Positions 5,858 to 13,029 of a DNA stretch of 16,028 nt are shown here, piece after piece. The position numbers were made by a program, and so were the translations under genes. The notes below the pieces were generated by a model. The model had not been told where the DNA came from and searched no databases. It worked only from the letters and a program-made list of their open reading frames with translations. Each line of letters starts with the position of its first letter. The stretch's first letter is position 1. Source of the DNA: an uncultured Lachnospiraceae bacterium (GTDB lineage: Bacteria > Bacillota_A > Clostridia > Lachnospirales > Lachnospiraceae); assembly GCA_902795715.1 (NCBI GenBank), contig CADBME010000344.1, positions 1-16,028 on the forward strand, written 5' to 3'.

Positions 5858-7219
5858 TCACCCCTGCTGTGACCCGGGATTCCTCTCCTTGTTTGCAAAT
5901 TTGGTATATTTCCCCAGCCAGACCAGCTCAAGGCTACCGGTATCACCATTTCTCTGCTTGGCCACGATCACTTCTGCAATATTTTTCTTATCTGTATCAC
6001 TGTTATAGTATTCGTCACGATATAGAAACATAACCACATCAGCATCCTGCTCGATGGCTCCGGATTCACGAAGATCCGAAAGCATGGGCCGGTGGTCCTG
6101 CCTGGCTTCCACGGCACGGGACAGCTGGGACAGGGCAATAATAGGAACATCCAGCTCCCTTGCCAGGATCTTCAGGGCCCTTGATATCTCGGAAATCTCC
6201 TGCTGGCGGGATTCGCTTCTCCTGCTTCCTCCGCTCATCAACTGAAGATAATCGATAATGATCATATCAATATCATAGATTTGTTTATAGCGGCGGCATT
6301 TGGAGCGGATCTCCGCAAGGGTGACCGCCGAATCGTCAATAATCAGTCGGGAACGTCCGATCATGGCGGCAGCCTCAAGCAGCTTTTCCCAATCAGAATC
6401 CTGGAGCTCACCGGTACGGATATTCTGGGAGTCCACCATGGATTCCGAGGCCATCATCCTTGTCACCAGCTGCTCTCTGCCCATTTCCAGGCTGAATATA
6501 GCCACGCCATGTCCTTCCTTTAGGGCGGCATATTGAGCAATGTTCAGAACAAAGGCCGTCTTGCCCATGGCTGGCCTTGCCGCAACCAGAATCAGCTCAG
6601 CCGGATGGAATCCGGTTAGTTTATAATCCAGTTCCGTAAAACCGCTGGCAACTCCGGTTACCCTGCCTTTTCTTTTGGAGGCGGCTTCAATGGCATCCAT
6701 GGCATCCATGACAACCTCACGAATATCCACTGTCTCCGATAGTCCCCGCCGGTTCTGAAGAAGGCGGAATATATCTGTTTCCGTTTTCTCAAGGATATCT
6801 TCGGTATTGTTATTGCCCAGATAGCACTCGTTACCTATATCATCCGTAACCCGGATCAATTCCCGCAGAGTAGCTTTATCCCGTACAATGTCTGCATAAG
6901 ACCGGATGTTGGTCGAGGTGGGAACGGCATCCACCAGATCACGGAAATAATCAAGGCTGGAAAATGCCTCGGGCAGGTCCTTTTCTTTAAGCTTGTCCTG
7001 AAGTGTTACCAGATCCACCGACTTGCCTTCCCGGTACAGTTCGATCATGGCATCATATAGAATACCATTTTGCCTCTGATAGAAATCACTGCTTACAAGG
7101 ATTCCTTCCGCTTCCACGATGGCATCCCGGTCCATCAGCATGGATCCCAGGACCGACCTTTCAGCCTCCTCATTATGGGGTTGTATTCTTTTTATAAAAT
7201 TCTCATCTATATCGGGCAT
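5858..7219 (-). CDS. dnaB: Replicative DNA helicase DnaB
   Basis: A 453-residue ring helicase that unwinds DNA ahead of the replication fork and recruits primase; full length for the family. The N-terminal primase-binding domain covers about residues 10-115 and the RecA-like motor about 180-445. Walker A is ARPAMGKT at 214-221, the catalytic Glu lies in FSLEMG near 245, Walker B is IIIDYLQL at 320-327, motif H3 is SQLSR at 364-368, and the arginine-finger region is KQRNGDTG near 421-428. The C-terminus, LGKYTKFANKER, is the usual family ending, so an open frame running on past the stop is not an extension of it. The start ATG at 7219 has only a weak ribosome binding site (ACAGG), so translation may be helped by read-through from rplI, 43 bases upstream. 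No intein is present. In B. subtilis the equivalent gene is called dnaC. Confidence 0.98.
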   Translation of the reverse strand: MPDIDENFIKRIQPHNEEAERSVLGSMLMDRDAIVEAEGILVSSDFYQRQNGILYDAMIELYREGKSVDLVTLQDKLKEKDLPEAFSSLDYFRDLVDAVPTSTNIRSYADIVRDKATLRELIRVTDDIGNECYLGNNNTEDILEKTETDIFRLLQNRRGLSETVDIREVVMDAMDAIEAASKRKGRVTGVASGFTELDYKLTGFHPAELILVAARPAMGKTAFVLNIAQYAALKEGHGVAIFSLEMGREQLVTRMMASESMVDSQNIRTGELQDSDWEKLLEAAAMIGRSRLIIDDSAVTLAEIRSKCRRYKQIYDIDMIIIDYLQLMSGGSRRSESRQQEISEISRALKILARELDVPIIALSQLSRAVEARQDHRPMLSDLRESGAIEQDADVVMFLYRDEYYNSDTDKKNIAEVIVAKQRNGDTGSLELVWLGKYTKFANKERNPGSQQG

Positions 7220-7262
7220 CTGAATTACCTGTCTGCTTCAAGCTCTATGATGAATTATCTTT

Positions 7263-7709
7263 CTATATTCCTTTGACATCGACCTTCAGATCCGCCGTAA
7301 CCTTAGGATGAAGCTTTACTTTCACCACATGGGTTCCCACAGTACGGATAGGATCGTCCACCACGATTTTCTTTTTATCAAGCTCAAATCCAAACTGGTC
7401 TTTGGCTGCCTGGGCAATCTCCTTTGTGGAAACCGCTCCGAAGGTCTTTCCGTTCTCTCCCACTTTGATGGACAATTCCAGGGTCTTCTCCTCCAGTTTT
7501 CCGGCAAGATCTTTAGCTGCCTCAAGCTGTTCCTCGGCAACCTTTTTCTCGTGTGCCTTCTGAAGTTTCAGATCGTTCAGATTCTTTTTGGTCGCTTCCA
7601 CACCGAGCTTTTTAGGTAAAATATAATTCCTGGCATAACCATTATTGACTTCAACCAGATCCCCCTTTTTTCCAAGGGATTTAACATCCTGCAATAAGAT
7701 GACTTTCAT
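7263..7709 (-). CDS. rplI: 50S ribosomal protein L9
   Basis: A 148-residue protein of normal length that binds 23S rRNA at the base of the L1 stalk of the large subunit. The N-terminal domain carries the signature GDLVEVNNGYARNYILPKKL (about residues 16-35). A long Lys/Glu/Ala-rich connecting helix runs from about 40 to 75, and the C-terminal domain follows with VGENGKTFGAVSTKEIAQA. AGGAGG just upstream of the ATG supports the start at 7709. It is the middle gene of gdpP-rplI-dnaB, 70 bases after gdpP and 43 before dnaB, all co-oriented. This order is conserved in many Firmicutes. Confidence 0.98.
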   Translation of the reverse strand: MKVILLQDVKSLGKKGDLVEVNNGYARNYILPKKLGVEATKKNLNDLKLQKAHEKKVAEEQLEAAKDLAGKLEEKTLELSIKVGENGKTFGAVSTKEIAQAAKDQFGFELDKKKIVVDDPIRTVGTHVVKVKLHPKVTADLKVDVKGI

Positions 7710-7779
7710 GATGTATCCTCCTGAATTTCTTTTCTGAAATAACTACTTTAAATATATAGTTTTAAACCGACCCGGTCCT

Positions 7780-9789
7780 CTAGAGGTCACCGTCTTCCTT
7801 GAGTTTGGTCAAAATCTGCTTGAGCTGCTGGACCACTTCGGGGATGCTCTTATCCCTGACCTGGGCGGCGGCCACCATCATATGGCCTCCTCCGTTAAAA
7901 TGTTCCATGATGACCTGAACGTTAACATCATCAATAGAACGGGCACTGATATAAATCATATCCTCTAAAGCCGTCAGCACAAAGCTTCCCCGGATCCCCT
8001 GGATGTCCAGAAGAGAATTCGCCGCCTTGGCTCCTAAAATCGTGGCGCCGGCAACCCCTTTTCCGTATTGGGTGGCTATGGCAAATTCATCCATGAAGAT
8101 TTCCGCATGATTAATAATGTAGCTGACGATCTTGACATGGTCGAAATCTTCCCGGAACATTTTCCGGACACGGGTTACATCCGCGCCCGCCCGCCGCAGA
8201 AAAGCAGCTGCCTCAAAGGTTCTGACCCCGGCCTTGGTAACAAAATTATCCGTGTCGATCAGGATTCCCGCATAGAGGGCATCCGCTTCAACAGGCTTAA
8301 GTCTGGGCTTATCCGAGACATATTGGACGACTTCTGCTACCATTTCACAGGTAGAAGAGGCGAAAGGCTCCACATAGGAAAGAACAGCATTGCCGATGGT
8401 TTCCCTGCTCTGTCTGTGATGGTCAAGGACAACGGTCGTTGCGACCCTGGTCAGAAGTTCCGGACATTCCGTCATGGAAGGGATATTGACATCCACGACC
8501 ACCAGCATGGTATTTCCACCCTTCATGGTCTTGGCTTCCTCGTTGGATATGAAAATCTCATCCAGGTTCTGGCCTGATTTCTTCAATTCTTTGATAATAG
8601 GATCGATGGCCGGACAATCTTTATCAACCACCAGCCAGGCTTTCTTCTGAAGAATCTGAGCCATGCAGTAAATGCCCAAAGCGGCGCCCACACAATCTGC
8701 ATCCGGATTCTTGTGCCCCATGATCAGGATCCGCTCGTGGGTCAGCATTAGTTCTCTTAAAGCATGAGCCTTGACCCGGGCTTTCACGCGGGTAGTCTTC
8801 TCCACCTTCTGGGTCTTTCCGCCGTAATAGGAAATATCATCCCGGTTGCGGACCACAGCCTGATCTCCACCCCGTCCCAAAGCCAGATCCATGGCAATCC
8901 GGGCACTTTTGTAGGTTTCGGGATAGGTGTCCTCGTTGACACCTACAGAGATACTCAGGGTCATGGAAAGACTGTTTCCGATATTGATCATCCGGACTTC
9001 ATCAAGCAGAGAAAAACGGGACTCTTTCATCTTCTGGAAGTTCTGTTCCTCCATGACGAAAAGGAATTTATCTTTCTCAAAACCCTTGACAATAGCATGC
9101 AGGTCCTGCATATACTTCATGATCTTCCGCTCCACAAGGGCCAGAAGCAGAGACTGACGCACCTCTTCCATCCCTTCCAGAACTTCTTCGTAATTATCAA
9201 CGTAAATCAGACCGGCAACCAGACTTCTCTTCTGGGAATCCTCCTGGTATCCCATCAGGACTGTAACATCAAAGAAATAAAAACCGATATAATGATCAAC
9301 TCCGTTATCCCCGGAAATGGTTCTGGCTTCCACACGAAAACGGATATCCGGGTCAATCCCGACCTGATAGACTTTCTTTTCACCAACAGCCGGGAATACC
9401 CTGGCACGAAGCTCCTGAAACATCTGGGAAATGTTTCTTTTGCCGGTTTTCTTTTCAAAAACGTTTTTAAACTCCTGATTGAAGGTAATGACTTTTCCCT
9501 CCATATCCGTCAGAACAAAAGGAATCGGCAAATCATAAACCAGATTATATTGCAGCCTGCTCTGCTCCATTCCGGCCGTCATGATCTCCCGCTCTGTCTC
9601 CTTGCTCATATATTCAGCATGGATTACCGAAAAAACCATAAAAATGACAGCTCCACCTATGAGGAGTCCTCCTTCGAGAGGAAGTCTTTCCAGGATCCAG
9701 ACACCCATGGCGACACTGACGGCAGCTGCAACGACAGACAGCCATAAAGATTGATTCAATCTTACGGATCTTTGCTTTTCACCTTTCAT
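7780..9789 (-). CDS. gdpP: Cyclic-di-AMP phosphodiesterase GdpP (DHH/DHHA1)
   Basis: A 669-residue membrane protein that hydrolyses c-di-AMP to pApA and so tunes potassium, osmotic and cell-wall homeostasis. Two membrane helices lie at about residues 14-32 and 38-56. A PAS-like sensor region at about 80-180 includes PIPFVLTDMEGKVITFNQEF. A degenerate GGDEF-like domain covers about 190-312, with GRGGDQ where an active cyclase would have GGDEF. The DHH domain shows GHKNPDADCVG (358-368), VVVDVN near 430, DHH at 456-458 and ILIDTDNF at 509-516. DHHA1 ends with GGGHMMVAAAQ at 633-643. All metal-binding motifs look intact, so an active enzyme is expected. The start at 9789 has AAGGA eight bases upstream. 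It is the first gene of the gdpP-rplI-dnaB block. The large open frame on the opposite strand (8764-9747) is a coding shadow. Confidence 0.96.
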   Translation of the reverse strand: MKGEKQRSVRLNQSLWLSVVAAAVSVAMGVWILERLPLEGGLLIGGAVIFMVFSVIHAEYMSKETEREIMTAGMEQSRLQYNLVYDLPIPFVLTDMEGKVITFNQEFKNVFEKKTGKRNISQMFQELRARVFPAVGEKKVYQVGIDPDIRFRVEARTISGDNGVDHYIGFYFFDVTVLMGYQEDSQKRSLVAGLIYVDNYEEVLEGMEEVRQSLLLALVERKIMKYMQDLHAIVKGFEKDKFLFVMEEQNFQKMKESRFSLLDEVRMINIGNSLSMTLSISVGVNEDTYPETYKSARIAMDLALGRGGDQAVVRNRDDISYYGGKTQKVEKTTRVKARVKAHALRELMLTHERILIMGHKNPDADCVGAALGIYCMAQILQKKAWLVVDKDCPAIDPIIKELKKSGQNLDEIFISNEEAKTMKGGNTMLVVVDVNIPSMTECPELLTRVATTVVLDHHRQSRETIGNAVLSYVEPFASSTCEMVAEVVQYVSDKPRLKPVEADALYAGILIDTDNFVTKAGVRTFEAAAFLRRAGADVTRVRKMFREDFDHVKIVSYIINHAEIFMDEFAIATQYGKGVAGATILGAKAANSLLDIQGIRGSFVLTALEDMIYISARSIDDVNVQVIMEHFNGGGHMMVAAAQVRDKSIPEVVQQLKQILTKLKEDGDL

Positions 9790-9863
9790 AAGTCTTATCC
9801 TTATCCAAAATGATTAGGCTCTTTGTCGCAATTCTTCTAAAAAACCACAAAACATGTCTAGTT

Positions 9864-9892
9864 ATTATATCACCAAAAGAAACAAATGTAAA
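9864..9892 (-). promoter_or_regulatory. Promoter of the gdpP-rplI-dnaB block
   Basis: On the minus strand the -35 is TTTACA (9887-9892), followed by a 17-base spacer and TATAAT (9864-9869) with a TG in the extended -10 position. It lies about 75 bases upstream of gdpP. Confidence 0.78.
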
Positions 9893-9950
9893 TAATGACA
9901 AAAAAGAGACAAAGTCCTCCTTTCCTCCCGAAATCTCAGGCCCTTAGCTT

Positions 9951-9999
9951 GGGCAAGACAAGTATCTTTGTTTGTTGAAAAGCATCTTTCTTTGTTTGA
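9951..9999. repeat. Short direct repeat upstream of malQ promoter
   Basis: ATCTTTGTTTG near 9963 recurs as ATCTTTCTTTGTTTG near 9984, with the second copy ending directly before the -35 region of malQ. The spacing of about 21 bases puts the copies two helical turns apart on one face of the DNA. It might be an activator or repressor site. The rest of the 326-base gap between gdpP and malQ holds only the two divergent promoters and leaders. Confidence 0.35.
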
Positions 10000-10002
10000 T
10001 AC

Positions 10003-10031
10003 TGGACTTATCTCATTTAATTTAGTATACT
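10003..10031 (+). promoter_or_regulatory. Putative promoter for malQ-plsC
   Basis: TGGACT (10003-10008), a 17-base spacer, and TATACT (10026-10031). The -35 matches four of six consensus bases, so the promoter may need an activator. The leader is about 80 bases. Confidence 0.6.
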
Positions 10032-10115
10032 ATTGAAGTTATACATAAATACCGGTCTGCATCCGTCTCCAGCATAAAGTGCGGAAATCCGGGCCGGGAT
10101 ATGGAGGTAAATAAT

Positions 10116-11627
10116 ATGAACCATGATGATACATTACTCAAGAGGATGAGAAGAATGGCAGGTATTCTGCTTCATCCTACATCTCTGCCGGGTCCGTTCG
10201 GAATCGGAGACCTGGGTCCTGAGGCAAGACGATTTGTCGATTTCCTTCAGGAGGCAGGACAGCACTTGTGGCAGACCCTCCCCCTGGGTCCCACAGGTCA
10301 ATTCCACTGTCCCTACCAGTGCTACTCTTCCTTCGCCGGACAGCCCCTCTTAATCAGCCCGGAGCTGATGGTCGAAGACGGCCTGATCTCCCAGTCCGAT
10401 CTGGAAGATCATCCGGATTTTCCTGCAGAACTTGTTGATTTTGAAGCTGTCGGCCAATATAAGAGCCTATTGTTTGCCAAGGCTTTTTCCAGCTTTCAAA
10501 AACTGAAGGATCGGGATCCGCTGGTAAAGGACTTTAATCAGTTCAGGGAAAACGAAGACTGGCTGGATGATTACGCCATGTTTATGGCCATCCGCAAAAG
10601 CAAAAAGGAAAGCCACTGGCTGACCTGGGAAAAGAAATATCGCCGTCCCACCAAGTCTCAGAAAGCGGTCATCCGCAGAGACCTGGAGGAAGAAATCGCT
10701 TACGAAGAATTCATACAATGGCTCTTTTTCCGCCAATGGAAGGCATTAAAAGAATATGCCAATGCCCATGATGTTCTTCTGATCGGAGATATTCCCATTT
10801 TTGTTGCCGAAGACAGTGCGGATGTCTGGGCAGATCCCCAGATGTTCCTCCTGGATAAGGACGGCTTCCCCACTGTCGTTTCCGGTGTTCCGCCGGACTA
10901 TTTCAGTGAAACCGGACAGAGATGGGGCAATCCCCTTTACAACTGGAAGCAGCATAAGAAAACAGGATATCAGTGGTGGATCCGCCGTTTTGAAACCATG
11001 TTTGAGTTAAGTGATATCGTAAGAATCGATCACTTCCGCGGCCTGGAAAGCTATTGGGAGATTCCCGCGGACGAAAAGACCGCCCTGAATGGTCACTGGG
11101 CTCCGGGACCCGGAGATGACTTCTTTAATGCAATCTATGATCATTTTGGCCAGGATATTCCTATCATTGCCGAAGATCTTGGTACCATCACCGATGAGGT
11201 AAGGGCCCTTCGGGACCGCTTCGGTCTGCCGGGCATGAAGATCCTTCAGTTTGCTTTTGAAGATTACGACAGCGCATATCTTCCCTACAATCAGCCTTAT
11301 AACAGTGTATGTTACACAGGTACCCACGATAATGATACCACAACCGGCTGGTACGCCACGGCTCCGGAAAAAGTCAGGGATAAAGTTCGCCGTTATATGA
11401 ACACGGACGGATCCCAAATCAGCTGGGATTTCATCCGGACCTGCCTGGGTTCCCCGGCACGTTTTGCCATCGCTCCCATTCAGGATCTCTTCTGCCAGGG
11501 CAGTGAGCACCGGATGAACACTCCGGGAGTGGCCGAAGGCAACTGGGCTTACCGGTTCCGTGAAGAAAAGCTCACCAGCGATATTGCCAGCCGCCTCAGA
11601 GAGATGACCCACCTTTTCGGGAGATAG
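10116..11627 (+). CDS. malQ: 4-alpha-glucanotransferase (amylomaltase, GH77)
   Basis: A 503-residue cytoplasmic enzyme that transfers maltosyl and longer units between alpha-1,4-glucans, letting the cell grow on short maltodextrins or remodel glycogen. It has normal length for bacterial GH77. The N-terminal signature is GILLHPTSLPGPFGIGDLG. Catalytic residues are visible as the nucleophile Asp305 in VRIDHFRG, the acid/base Glu353 in IIAEDLG, and Asp405 in TGTHDND. The lid and subsite segment GVPPDYFSETGQRWGNPLYNW is intact. GGAGGT at 10103-10108 fits the ATG at 10116; the in-frame ATG at 10101 overlaps that ribosome binding site and was rejected. plsC follows after 28 bases, so the two are probably co-transcribed. 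The GH13 enzyme at the left edge could feed it substrate but belongs to another unit. Confidence 0.98.
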   Translation: MNHDDTLLKRMRRMAGILLHPTSLPGPFGIGDLGPEARRFVDFLQEAGQHLWQTLPLGPTGQFHCPYQCYSSFAGQPLLISPELMVEDGLISQSDLEDHPDFPAELVDFEAVGQYKSLLFAKAFSSFQKLKDRDPLVKDFNQFRENEDWLDDYAMFMAIRKSKKESHWLTWEKKYRRPTKSQKAVIRRDLEEEIAYEEFIQWLFFRQWKALKEYANAHDVLLIGDIPIFVAEDSADVWADPQMFLLDKDGFPTVVSGVPPDYFSETGQRWGNPLYNWKQHKKTGYQWWIRRFETMFELSDIVRIDHFRGLESYWEIPADEKTALNGHWAPGPGDDFFNAIYDHFGQDIPIIAEDLGTITDEVRALRDRFGLPGMKILQFAFEDYDSAYLPYNQPYNSVCYTGTHDNDTTTGWYATAPEKVRDKVRRYMNTDGSQISWDFIRTCLGSPARFAIAPIQDLFCQGSEHRMNTPGVAEGNWAYRFREEKLTSDIASRLREMTHLFGR

Positions 11628-11655
11628 GCGAATAACCTGAGTAAGGAGGATGAAA

Positions 11656-12381
11656 ATGAATATACGATCTGTTCAAACCCTTGCCTGCGTAGCCAGGTTT
11701 CTGGTCACAAATCAGGCCAAACGCAGACGCCTTGCAAAGCTTGCCAAAACCGATCCGGACCAGTCTTTCAGTCAGGCCTTTGATTGTCTGCAGACCCTCT
11801 GCCGTGACCTCCTCAAAATAGCAAAAACAGATCTGACTGTAGAGGGCATTGAAAATATACCTGATGAACCGGTTCTTTTTGTAGGGAACCACATCAGCTA
11901 TTACGATATAGTCGTCACCCTGGCCAACCTGCCCAGGGGATCCGGTTTTGTCGCCAAGGACTCCCTGGCCAAAATCCCCGGATTCAAAGGCTGGATGGAT
12001 CTGATCCACTGTCTCTACCTGGATCGTAAGGATTTGAAGAAGGGTGTTCAGATGATCAAAGACGGAATTGAGATCATCAATTCCGGTTTTAATATGATGG
12101 TCTATCCGGAAGGAACCCGATCCAAAACCGGCAGCCTGGGAGAGTTCCGGGGCGGTGCCCTGAAAATGGCCCAGCGGTCCGGCGTGCCTATCGTTCTTGT
12201 AGCCTGTACAGGCACCCGTGATATCTACGAAAAGAATCCCGGTCTGAACATAGAACCTGCCCGTGTCCGGTTAACCTTCGGTAAACCTTTCCGCATATCG
12301 GACCTTCCCAAGGAAGAGCGCCGCTTTGCAGCCAGATATACCAGGGACCAGCTTGACCTGCTCCTGCAAGGACAAGCTTAA
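11656..12381 (+). CDS. plsC: 1-acyl-sn-glycerol-3-phosphate acyltransferase
   Basis: A 241-residue peripheral membrane enzyme that adds the second acyl chain to lysophosphatidic acid, giving phosphatidic acid for phospholipid synthesis. The HX4D catalytic motif appears as NHISYYD (His79, Asp84). The substrate-binding motif is VYPEGTRSKTG, with PEGTRS at 151-156, and GVPIVLVACTGTRD contains the usual motif IV Pro. There is no strong membrane helix; the family attaches through amphipathic N-terminal helices, here rich in Arg and Lys (residues 14-32). AAGGAGG at 11643-11649 abuts an ATG at 11650 but is correctly spaced for the ATG at 11656, so the latter is chosen. It lies 28 bases after malQ and probably shares its transcript. 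Confidence 0.95.
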   Translation: MNIRSVQTLACVARFLVTNQAKRRRLAKLAKTDPDQSFSQAFDCLQTLCRDLLKIAKTDLTVEGIENIPDEPVLFVGNHISYYDIVVTLANLPRGSGFVAKDSLAKIPGFKGWMDLIHCLYLDRKDLKKGVQMIKDGIEIINSGFNMMVYPEGTRSKTGSLGEFRGGALKMAQRSGVPIVLVACTGTRDIYEKNPGLNIEPARVRLTFGKPFRISDLPKEERRFAARYTRDQLDLLLQGQA

Positions 12382-12405
12382 GCATGTCCCGCATACTATA
12401 AGGAA

Positions 12406-12453
12406 AGCGCTGACGCGCTGCGCAATTTGCACGTAATCGCCGGGGCGATTACG
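12406..12453 (+). repeat. Two GC-rich hairpins between plsC and the small membrane protein gene
   Basis: AGCGC-TGAC-GCGCT forms a short stem at 12406-12419. CGTAATCGC (12432-12440) and GCGATTACG (12445-12453) form a perfect 9-bp stem around CGGG. No T-run follows either stem, so they are not standard terminators. They end about 15 bases before the next ribosome binding site. They could stabilise the upstream mRNA end, act as a processing site, or bind a protein. The role is unknown. Confidence 0.6.
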
Positions 12454-12478
12454 ATTGAAATCAGATGGAGGAAATAAG

Positions 12479-12937
12479 ATGTCAAATTTCTGGATTGTAC
12501 TGTTAGTTATTGTGGCCGTTGCGGCCCTTGTTATGGCTTTTCTTTACTACCAGGGACAAAAACTGCAGAAAAAGCAGGAAGAGGCCCAGGAAAATCTCCA
12601 GGCCCAATCCCAACGGGTAACCATGCTGGTTATTGACAAGAAGAGGATGCCAATAAAAGATGCCAACCTCCCCGCTGCTGTAATGGATAATATTCCCAAA
12701 CGTTACCGCAGGGCAAAGGTTCCTATTGTCAAGGCCAAGATCGGTCCCCAGATTCTCACCATGATCGCTGATGAGGAAGTATATGACCGGATTCCCTTAA
12801 AAGCATCCGTTAAGGCTGATATCAGCGGGATTTATATCACCGGAATCAATAACTACCGTAATGCACCGGTCCCGGAGCCGGAAAAGAAAGGATTTTTCGG
12901 AAAAATCCGTCAAAAAGCCAGCGCAGGAATGAAATAA
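12479..12937 (+). CDS. Small single-pass membrane protein, conserved type, function unknown
   Basis: A 152-residue protein I cannot assign a function to. Residues 4-24 form one N-terminal membrane helix (FWIVLLVIVAVAALVMAFLYY). A charged, Gln/Glu/Lys-rich heptad-like stretch at 27-47 probably forms a coiled coil. A compact mixed domain follows from about 48 to 131, with RVTMLVIDKKRMPIKDANLP, IVKAKIGPQILTMIADEEVYD and SGIYITGINNYR, ending in a short basic tail. From memory, similar short proteins occur in many Lachnospiraceae, but that needs a search. GGAGG at 12467-12471 supports the ATG at 12479. It follows plsC after 97 bases on the same strand and may be part of the malQ-plsC transcript. 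Its stop codon touches the large palindrome that separates it from ddl. Confidence 0.82.
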   Translation: MSNFWIVLLVIVAVAALVMAFLYYQGQKLQKKQEEAQENLQAQSQRVTMLVIDKKRMPIKDANLPAAVMDNIPKRYRRAKVPIVKAKIGPQILTMIADEEVYDRIPLKASVKADISGIYITGINNYRNAPVPEPEKKGFFGKIRQKASAGMK

Positions 12938-13024
12938 ATGGGACAGAGGGGACGTTTCATATTGTCCCACATTGTTAAAACTGATACAATGTGGGACAAT
13001 ATGAAACGTCCCCTCTGTCCCATT
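12937..13024. repeat. Perfect 39-bp inverted repeat with nested REP-like units (REPIN/MITE-like)
   Basis: The left arm 12937-12975 and right arm 12986-13024 are exact reverse complements (39 of 39) around a 10-base loop, TAAAACTGAT. Within each arm TGGGACA and TGTCCCA lie 17 bases apart (12939-12945 with 12963-12969; 12992-12998 with 13016-13022), enclosing GAGGGGACGTTTCATA and one more T. Each arm is therefore a small hairpin of its own, and two such units face each other, which is the architecture of a REPIN. It fills 88 of the 92 bases between the stops of two convergent genes. In RNA it would form a very long hairpin on either strand and probably separates the two transcripts. No transposase is nearby; RAYT-type mobilisation in trans is inference. 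Confidence 0.9.
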
Positions 13025-13029
13025 ATCTT

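Noticed and set aside
5737..5949. Possible C-terminal extension of DnaB in another frame
   Set aside because: The DnaB reading frame already ends with the usual family C-terminus. The overlapping frame crosses the terminator hairpin and has no start signals.
7770..7785. CCTCTAGAGG palindrome at the gdpP stop codon
   Set aside because: It is short, has no T-tract, and sits within a co-oriented gene block, so it is probably chance.
8764..9747. Plus-strand open frame of 327 codons
   Set aside because: It lies wholly opposite gdpP, which has clear family motifs throughout. The protein is His/Leu-rich without recognisable domains and there is no ribosome binding site, so it is a coding shadow.
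11007..11612. Minus-strand open frame of 201 codons
   Set aside because: It is opposite the strongly conserved 3' half of malQ and shows no family motif.
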